This document shows, in pieces, positions 8,601 to 12,630 of a DNA stretch of 12,630 nucleotides. Where the stretch lies: contig DIFH01000010.1 of NCBI GenBank assembly GCA_002427615.1, forward strand, positions 1 to 12,630, read 5' to 3'. The stretch comes from Paludibacter sp. UBA5753. GTDB taxonomy: Bacteria; Bacteroidota; Bacteroidia; Bacteroidales; Paludibacteraceae. The notes below the pieces were generated by a model. The model ran no database searches and was not told the DNA's origin. It worked only from the letters and a program-made list of their open reading frames with translations. The stretch's first letter is position 1. Every line of letters starts with the position of its first letter. A program made the translations under genes and the position numbers.

Positions 8601-8789
8601 ATTACAATCGGTTACAGTTTTTCAAAGTTATTTAATGTAATATCGAGCGGTCGTATTTTTGCAACAGTTCAAAATCCTTTTGTGATTACAGGTTACAAAG
8701 GTTTAGACCCTGAAATTTTCGGAGGTATTGATCAAACTATTTACCCACGACCTTTAATGACCATTGTAGGTGTATCACTTAACTTCTAA
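5694..8789 (+). CDS. SusC-like TonB-dependent outer-membrane transporter
   Basis: This 1031-aa outer-membrane protein is predicted to import glucan oligosaccharides with energy from TonB. It has an N-terminal signal peptide (hydrophobic 11-26, probable cleavage after ATA28), a carboxypeptidase-regulatory-like domain (about 31-102), a TonB-box region ALSEVVAIGYG (108-118), a plug with IRIRGGSS (171-178) and the SusC signature LKDASATAIYGSRASNGVIIIT (220-241). A long 22-strand-type barrel follows, ending in Phe. Two acidic Asp/Asn-rich EF-hand-like loops, DDTNKNGSIDEEDD (near 552) and EDGIINDKDK (near 863), are common in SusC extracellular loops and suggest Ca2+ sites. The ATG at 5694 is chosen over an in-frame GTG at 5625 because it begins a normal signal peptide. 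The susD gene starts 13 nt after its stop. Glucan specificity is inferred from the neighbours. Confidence 0.95.
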   Translation: MKYTNIKIKLRAFLAVLVMLAFAVSATAQKISLTGVVRDAVSGETILGANILEKGTTNGTITNLDGEFSITVSPNAILVVKYVGYKPQEIPVAGQKNLVIKLQEDAVALSEVVAIGYGTVKKNDATGSVTAIKPDKMNKGLTTNAQDMIMGKIAGVSVTTGGGTPGSGATIRIRGGSSLNASNDPLIVIDGLPLDNNGIKGVANPLSAINPNDIESFTVLKDASATAIYGSRASNGVIIITTKKGEKGSKPKVSYDGNASMSNVKRTIEVMNGDEFRTLVTNLFSGTGQTDIDARKALGTDNTDWQSLIYRTAFSQEHNITVAGGLKNTPYRAALGYNNQDGILKTSNFERFTGSLNLSPSFFDNHLKINVNAKGMIVNNRFADNGVVGGAARMDPTHPAVNSPDTVHNRFGGYWEWYDTKTDGTFKSVNNMATRNPLAILEQKEDISNAKSFIGSADIDYKLHFFPDLRVHLNLALDNSTGKQSLFIPTTSASDYPWGRTGWDEQSKTNKMLNFYTQYTKEIGKTNFDVMAGYEWQHFYREGESEYRGLIIDDTNKNGSIDEEDDYFNHIYPDATRWKTESYLISFFGRFNYSYNNKYLVTGTLRNDGTSRFSNKNDNRWGLFPAFAAAWKMHEESFIKNIDPISEMKVSLGYGVTGQQDINQGDYPYIPVYTTSINGAYYQFGNDYVTTARPDAFNSKIKWESTTTYNARLDVGFLSNRITSSLEYYHRITNDLINVVQVPAGTNFKNKVISNVGSLVNKGVEFTLNAKPIAKKDITLDLGFNLTYNQNQITKLTTGTGADYYIPAGGTFQGTVQVHTVGQPANTFWVYQQKYNASGKPIEEGAPNPDGGVYKATDAFVDRVEDGIINDKDKYYYHHANPDFMLGFSGKLIYKKFDVGFTLRSNIGNYVFNGVAAGSSDLGTAGVFSLGFLSNKNKSALETNFIGTGTSMFMSDYYIQNASFVKCDNITIGYSFSKLFNVISSGRIFATVQNPFVITGYKGLDPEIFGGIDQTIYPRPLMTIVGVSLNF

Positions 8790-8802
8790 TATCAATAAGC
8801 AT

Positions 8803-10431
8803 ATGAAAAAACTAAATTTAAAATACGTGATAGTTGTATTGGCTGCAACAGTTTCATTCTCTTCGTGTATCGATGATTTGAACGTAACACCCATTAATCC
8901 ACAAGTAACACAAACATTTTTGCAAGATGATGTATTTGCTAAAGTTTATGCCTCATTTTCGCATACCGGGCAGGAAGGACCAGCGGGAAAAGGCGACATT
9001 GAAGGACTGGATGAAGGTCGATTCTCATTGGTGCGTTGTTTGTGGAATTGTAACGAACTTACGACCGACGAAGCCATTTGTTCGTGGGGCGATGCCGAAG
9101 TGGTTGACCTGAATAAAAACTCATGGACTCCAAACACACAGGCATTCGATGGATTGTATGCACGTTTGTATTTTGTAGTAACTATCAGCAACCATTTTTT
9201 GGAACAAACTGTTGGTATGACGGATGAAAAAACCATAAAACAAAGAGCTGAAGTTCGATTCTTGCGCGCAATGGCTTACTATTATTTAATGGATAACTTT
9301 GGCAATGTACCTTTTATTGATATAATTACTGACGTAGCTCCACAACAAATTAAACGCAAAGACTTGTTTTATTGGATTGAAAATGAGCTTAAAACCATTG
9401 AACCTGAACTGTACGAACCTCGTCAAGGTCCTTATTATCGGATAGACAAAGCGGGTTGTTGGTTACTATTAGCACGTTTATATTTAAATGGTGAAGTGTA
9501 CACAGCAGTTCCAGCATCTACTGGTGTTGCCGCTATTGCCGGTCAAACATTTTGGAACGAAGCTGCCATTTATTCGCACAAAGTCATAACCTCGACGTAT
9601 GCATTAAGCCCTGTATTCAAGCATTTATTTATGGGCGATAACGCAGGAGTTATTGACGGTTCTTCAGTGAACACAGCATCGCAGGAAATTATTTTTCCTT
9701 TCCCTGCCGACGGTATAAAAACAACCAGTTGGGGCTCATCCTTATTCCTTATTGCCTCAACACACACTTCGGGAATGGACGATTGGGGAACATCCGAAGG
9801 TTGGGGTGGTAATAGACTGCGACAAACTGTTACAAAAGCATTTTTCCCCAGTACAATTCTGGTAAGTAACAAAAAGGACTTAACAACCGGTTTAACATCT
9901 TCGTACAAAGATGATCGCGCATTAATCTATGGATACACCGACCGCACATTATCAATTCCTAATATTGGAAAATTTAAAGAAGGGTATTCTGCTATAAAAT
10001 TCAGTAATGTACGAGCCGATGGTGGTTTGAGCCACGATGTGAAATTTGTGGACATGGATTATCCGTTTATGCGAAAAGCCGAAGCCTATCTCATTTACGC
10101 CGAAGCCGTGTTGCGTGGTGGGGCTAAAGTGGAAGGTTACGAAGCATTAACAGCCATGAATGAACTAAGAACTCGTGCAAAAGCAAAATTATATACAACT
10201 GTTGTTTTAGCAGACATCTTAACAGAACGTGTTCGTGAATTTTTTATGGAAGGTTACCGTAGAACAGACTTGATACGATTCAATAAATTTGGTGGCGCAA
10301 CAGGATATACTTGGGAATGGAAAGGTGGCGAACAAGCAGGTAAAGATTTTCCTGTTGAGTACAATTTATTTCCATTACCAACCAACGATTTGAATGCCAA
10401 TCCTAATTTAGATCAAAATCCTGGGTATTAA
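8803..10431 (+). CDS. SusD-like surface glycan-binding lipoprotein
   Basis: This 542-aa protein pairs with SusC as the lid of the transporter and binds glycan at the cell surface. It has a lipoprotein signal peptide with Cys22 (FSSC) followed by IDD; acidic residues just after Cys fit the Bacteroidota lipoprotein export signal for surface exposure. The SusD helix segment RAEVRFLRAMAYYYLMDNFG lies near residue 145-165 and is followed by NVPF. The C-terminus, FPLPTNDLNANPNLDQNPGY, is the usual SusD ending. An upstream in-frame ATG (8770) overlaps susC and would spoil the signal peptide, so 8803 is used. Two long inverted repeats and a new promoter follow the gene, so susCD expression may be set apart from the next gene. 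Confidence 0.95.
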   Translation: MKKLNLKYVIVVLAATVSFSSCIDDLNVTPINPQVTQTFLQDDVFAKVYASFSHTGQEGPAGKGDIEGLDEGRFSLVRCLWNCNELTTDEAICSWGDAEVVDLNKNSWTPNTQAFDGLYARLYFVVTISNHFLEQTVGMTDEKTIKQRAEVRFLRAMAYYYLMDNFGNVPFIDIITDVAPQQIKRKDLFYWIENELKTIEPELYEPRQGPYYRIDKAGCWLLLARLYLNGEVYTAVPASTGVAAIAGQTFWNEAAIYSHKVITSTYALSPVFKHLFMGDNAGVIDGSSVNTASQEIIFPFPADGIKTTSWGSSLFLIASTHTSGMDDWGTSEGWGGNRLRQTVTKAFFPSTILVSNKKDLTTGLTSSYKDDRALIYGYTDRTLSIPNIGKFKEGYSAIKFSNVRADGGLSHDVKFVDMDYPFMRKAEAYLIYAEAVLRGGAKVEGYEALTAMNELRTRAKAKLYTTVVLADILTERVREFFMEGYRRTDLIRFNKFGGATGYTWEWKGGEQAGKDFPVEYNLFPLPTNDLNANPNLDQNPGY

Positions 10432-10437
10432 ATACAA

Positions 10438-10484
10438 AATTATCACATTATATGCACATTTATTTTGCATATAATGTGATAATT
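10438..10484. repeat. perfect 19-bp inverted repeat after susD
   Basis: AATTATCACATTATATGCA (10438-10456) pairs perfectly with 10466-10484 across a 9-nt loop. It begins 7 nt after the susD stop. The stem is A/T-rich and lacks a following T-run, so it is not a classical terminator. It could stabilise the susCD mRNA 3' end, slow transcription or serve as a protein-binding site. The right arm also contains most of a 12-bp palindrome, TGATAATTATCA (10477-10488). Confidence 0.75.
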
Positions 10485-10515
10485 ATCAACAACATGAAAC
10501 ATAAAATATAACATT

Positions 10516-10552
10516 AACATAATTTAATAAACATTTTTGATTAAATTATGTT
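10516..10552. repeat. perfect 13-bp inverted repeat
   Basis: AACATAATTTAAT (10516-10528) is complementary to ATTAAATTATGTT (10540-10552) with an 11-nt loop. The loop holds the TTTG that serves as the candidate -33 element of the next promoter. The placement suggests an operator or an RNA structure, but neither can be shown from one sequence. Confidence 0.6.
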
Positions 10553-10570
10553 TTAATTATTGTACTTTTG
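10537..10570 (+). promoter_or_regulatory. internal promoter before SusE/F-like gene
   Basis: TACTTTTG at 10563-10570 is an exact TAnnTTTG -7 match. A TTG lies at 10537-10539, 23 nt upstream, slightly longer than the usual 19-21 nt spacing. Transcription would begin near 10577, about 60 nt before the start codon. Together with the hairpins after susD, it suggests separate or boosted expression of the binding protein. Confidence 0.5.
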
Positions 10571-10636
10571 ACACCAAGTCATAAAAAAAACAAACTTTCG
10601 TTTTATCATCAATAATAATTTTAAAATTTAAATGTT

Positions 10637-11947
10637 ATGAAAAAAATTTTTACGCTTATGATTGCTCTACTGAGCATTTTTGGAGCTGCAAATGCAGCCG
10701 ATGTGGTTTTTAATGTGGTTGTTCCAAATGACCCAACGCAACCAAAAACACACATGACCAATTCGGTTTGGATTGTGGGTAGTTTCAATGGTTGGAATAA
10801 CAATGAAAAACAACTTTCAAAAGTAGATGACACCCACTACACCATAACCATGGATGATGCAACATGGGGGATAGACAATGGTGTTCAAGTAACTACTGCT
10901 AACGTTCAATATAAATACTTAAGTGGTCCTGACGACTGGGGCTATGTAGAAAAACTAGCAGATGGAGGTGAAAAACATGCTAATCGTGTTTATACAGGCG
11001 AAAACACCTGGGTTGATCCTAATGATCCAACTAAAACCGAAACTTCAATAGGCACACAAGGCAAAGATACAGTTGTACGTTGGGCTTTAACATGGGAACC
11101 AGTTGAACCGATACCAATGCAAGTAACAATTGATGCTTTCGTGCCACTTGATGTATTACAACTTTATATTGTTGGCACATTTAATGGCTGGAAAATCCCT
11201 ACGGATACTACTCAAATGACCTTGAAAGAAACAACAGCAGAAGGTAAAGTGTATACAATATCATTCTTTTCAACTGATGTAAATAAACTTCAATATAAAT
11301 TCTGTGCCGGTCCAGCTTGGGACTATGAACAGACTACCGGAAATTTTATTTATCCGGATGTTACTCAAAATACTGCTATTGAAGTGGTTACTGCATTTAA
11401 AAAATACTTCGACCCATCACAAACCGGTAACATAAACATCACAGCCACAGTACCTGCCGGAACCGAACGTGTATGGATTATGGGAAGTCATTTAGGCTGG
11501 GATTGGACTAAATTGCAGGAAGGAACAAAAAACATTGATGGAACATTCTCATTTGTTGCTACCAATGTAATGTCGATAGAATATCGTTTGTACAACTGGA
11601 ATACTGCTTGGACTCACCCTGAAGCTAAAGATGGCGAACCTACCGTAGAACGTCCAAACCGTACAGCCACGTATCCTGAAGATGCTAATATCTCAATTAC
11701 AGTATCCGCTTGGAGAAACGTAGCTCCAAGTGCTTTGAAAGAGTTAGATGCCGATAAATACAAAATTTACACTTCGGGCAAAAAAGTAATTGTGGAAGGC
11801 GTAACAACAAAAGCTGAGTTATTCGACATTAGCGGACGTATTATTACAAGCAAGGTATTAAGTGGAACTTTCAAATCAGAAATTTTGAAATCGGGACTTT
11901 ATATTATTAAAGTAGACGGACAAGCCCAAAAAATATCTGTTAAATAA
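10637..11947 (+). CDS. SusE/F-like starch-binding protein with T9SS sorting domain
   Basis: This is a 436-aa exported protein. A Sec signal peptide ends at AANA20 and there is no lipobox Cys. Three tandem beta-sandwich repeats follow, marked by VWIVGSFNGW (44-53), LYIVGTFNGW (176-185) and VWIMGSHLGW (279-288). Each has a second aromatic-rich motif: YKYLSGPDDWGY (92-103), YKFCAGPAWDY (220-230) and YRLYNWNTAW (316-325). The pattern resembles the carbohydrate-binding modules of SusE/SusF and CBM20/48-like starch modules. Residues about 370-436 (AELFDISGR, then SGLYIIKVDGQAQKISVK) look like a type A T9SS C-terminal sorting domain, implying export through the T9SS and surface anchoring or release. 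It follows susD with its own promoter and ends at a strong terminator. No catalytic domain is visible. The likely role is surface starch capture. Confidence 0.85.
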   Translation: MKKIFTLMIALLSIFGAANAADVVFNVVVPNDPTQPKTHMTNSVWIVGSFNGWNNNEKQLSKVDDTHYTITMDDATWGIDNGVQVTTANVQYKYLSGPDDWGYVEKLADGGEKHANRVYTGENTWVDPNDPTKTETSIGTQGKDTVVRWALTWEPVEPIPMQVTIDAFVPLDVLQLYIVGTFNGWKIPTDTTQMTLKETTAEGKVYTISFFSTDVNKLQYKFCAGPAWDYEQTTGNFIYPDVTQNTAIEVVTAFKKYFDPSQTGNINITATVPAGTERVWIMGSHLGWDWTKLQEGTKNIDGTFSFVATNVMSIEYRLYNWNTAWTHPEAKDGEPTVERPNRTATYPEDANISITVSAWRNVAPSALKELDADKYKIYTSGKKVIVEGVTTKAELFDISGRIITSKVLSGTFKSEILKSGLYIIKVDGQAQKISVK

Positions 11948-11964
11948 TTGATATTAAAAACAAT

Positions 11965-12002
11965 AAAAAAGGCTGTTCGGGAATTTCCGAACAGCCTTTT
12001 TT
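11965..12002. terminator. strong intrinsic terminator
   Basis: The stem AAAAAAGGCTGTTCGG (11965-11980) pairs perfectly with 11987-12002 across a 6-nt loop, and the right arm ends in TTTTTT. It begins 17 nt after the binding-protein stop. The A-run on the left makes it potentially active in both directions. Confidence 0.9.
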
Positions 12003-12021
12003 CAAAATAAGCTACAAAAAA

Positions 12022-12303
12022 ATGAATACCATTGAAGTCGTTGGATTTTCCGCCTCACTTTTATCTGTTTTAAATCAATTTCCGCAAGCGGTTAAAGTAT
12101 TTACAACAAAAGACACACATAGTATTTCGCTTGTCATGTATTGTATTGTTGTGGCTTGCATATCGCTATGGTTAGTTTATGGCGTTATGCTAAACGATGC
12201 GCCGTTAATTTGGGGAAACGCACTGTCTCTAATTCCCATAACCTATATTTTTGTCATAAAACTTACCAATACAATCAAAGGAAAAGATAAATTGGGGATT
12301 TAG
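12022..12303 (+). CDS. SemiSWEET sugar transporter (PQ-loop/MtN3 family)
   Basis: This 93-aa membrane protein has the three-helix SemiSWEET size and layout, and functions in this family as a homodimer that carries glucose or sucrose passively. Helices are near 4-24, 33-55 and 61-80. TM1 carries the PQ motif (Pro21-Gln22 in NQFPQAVKVF), followed by TKDTHSISLVMY (29-40), a family hallmark. Trp50, Tyr53 (LWLVYG) and Asn66 (GNALSL) align with conserved pocket residues of characterised SemiSWEETs, as I recall them. The start ATG lies 19 nt after the terminator, leaving little room for a promoter, so expression may depend on read-through. In this locus it might release or take up free glucose; direction is unknown. 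Confidence 0.92.
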   Translation: MNTIEVVGFSASLLSVLNQFPQAVKVFTTKDTHSISLVMYCIVVACISLWLVYGVMLNDAPLIWGNALSLIPITYIFVIKLTNTIKGKDKLGI

Positions 12304-12545
12304 AAAAAGTAGAAAATAAATATTGAAAGATTGTATTAACAACAAAAGTAACTACTAAGCACCCTAACCTGGACAAGCCAGCACCAAAAAGGTAGAACGC
12401 AAATACCGCAAATACCGCAAATTTTCGCAAATAAAGGCTACTATTTCCTGGATTTTTATAACACTTTAAATGATAATTATTCAGCACCCTAATAAATTTA
12501 ATAATAATCAGCCATTGAATTGATTGTTATGTATTTAAACTCTTT
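12304..12545. other. non-coding region with short repeats
   Basis: No credible gene is seen after the SemiSWEET stop. The 10-mer agcaccctaa occurs at 12358-12367 and 12483-12492. Between them lies a short tandem repeat of CGCAAAT units. A minus-strand ORF here is low in complexity and runs back into the SemiSWEET gene, so it is not called. The stretch looks like a decayed repeat. Confidence 0.5.
12398..12432. repeat. tandem CGCAAAT repeat
   Basis: CGCAAAT begins at 12398, 12407, 12416 and 12426, giving periods of 9, 9 and 10 nt; the first two units are identical (CGCAAATAC). No function is evident. It is too short and too regular at this scale for a CRISPR array. Confidence 0.75.
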
Positions 12546-12607
12546 GCCCCGACGGGGCTAAATATGAATAACCCCCAGTAAGCGAAGCGCAACTGGGGGA
12601 TAATGAA
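12546..12607 (+). repeat. composite two-hairpin repeat, right copy
   Basis: The first stem is GCCCC-GAC-GGGGC (12546-12558), followed by the linker 'taaatatgaataa' and the stem CCCCCAGT-12 nt-ACTGGGGG (12572-12599), whose loop contains GCG-AAG-CGC. It is the inverted counterpart of the copy at 108-169. The last bases of the window (12608-12630) are A/T-rich with a CCCCCTC run that may begin another unit. Confidence 0.7.
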
Positions 12608-12630
12608 AGAATCCCCCTCTTTTTGATTTT

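Noticed and set aside
12398..12432. CRISPR-like array
   Set aside because: Units are only 7-10 nt with no spacers and no cas genes nearby; it is a simple tandem repeat.
12275..12487. 70-aa minus-strand ORF
   Set aside because: It is built on the tandem repeat and overlaps the end of the SemiSWEET gene; no start signal or family is visible.

Overview
The window looks like chromosomal DNA of a member of the Bacteroidota, probably Bacteroidales. The evidence is an adjacent SusC/SusD pair, promoters of the TTG-19-TAnnTTTG type, A/T-rich leaders without clear Shine-Dalgarno sites, and a C-terminal domain of the type IX secretion (T9SS) kind. Genus cannot be fixed from the sequence. The locus reads as a small Sus-like alpha-glucan (maltose/malto-oligosaccharide) utilisation system made of two divergent units.

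Minus-strand unit, in order of transcription: a LacI/GalR regulator (5281-4271), an SLC45/GPH-like sugar transporter of the MFS (4254-2710), and a GH65 maltose-phosphorylase-like protein (2632-323). The gaps are 16 and 77 nt, so one transcript is likely. Plus-strand unit: SusC-like TonB-dependent transporter (5694-8789), SusD-like lipoprotein (8803-10431), a three-repeat starch-binding-like protein with a T9SS tail (10637-11947), a strong terminator, then a SemiSWEET sugar transporter (12022-12303). The 412-nt divergent region holds a good LacI-family operator (5479-5494), a near-consensus Bacteroidota promoter for susC and a weaker candidate promoter for lacI.

Proposed flow, inferred from families: the SusE/F-like protein and SusD capture glucan at the surface, SusC imports oligosaccharides to the periplasm, the MFS carrier moves maltose-type sugars to the cytoplasm, and GH65 would split them with phosphate into glucose and glucose 1-phosphate. 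SemiSWEET may move free glucose or a related sugar. There is no amylase, alpha-glucosidase or beta-phosphoglucomutase in the window, so other loci must supply these steps.

The main oddities are these. The GH65 protein carries Met where the family has its catalytic Glu. The SusE/F position is taken by a signal-peptidase-I protein with a T9SS tail instead of a lipoprotein. A SemiSWEET lies just behind the terminator. A composite two-hairpin repeat occurs at both ends of the window in inverted orientation, with a compensatory base-pair change between copies. Long perfect inverted repeats separate susD from the binding-protein gene. Both window ends (1-322 and 12304-12630) are non-coding and rich in palindromic repeats.
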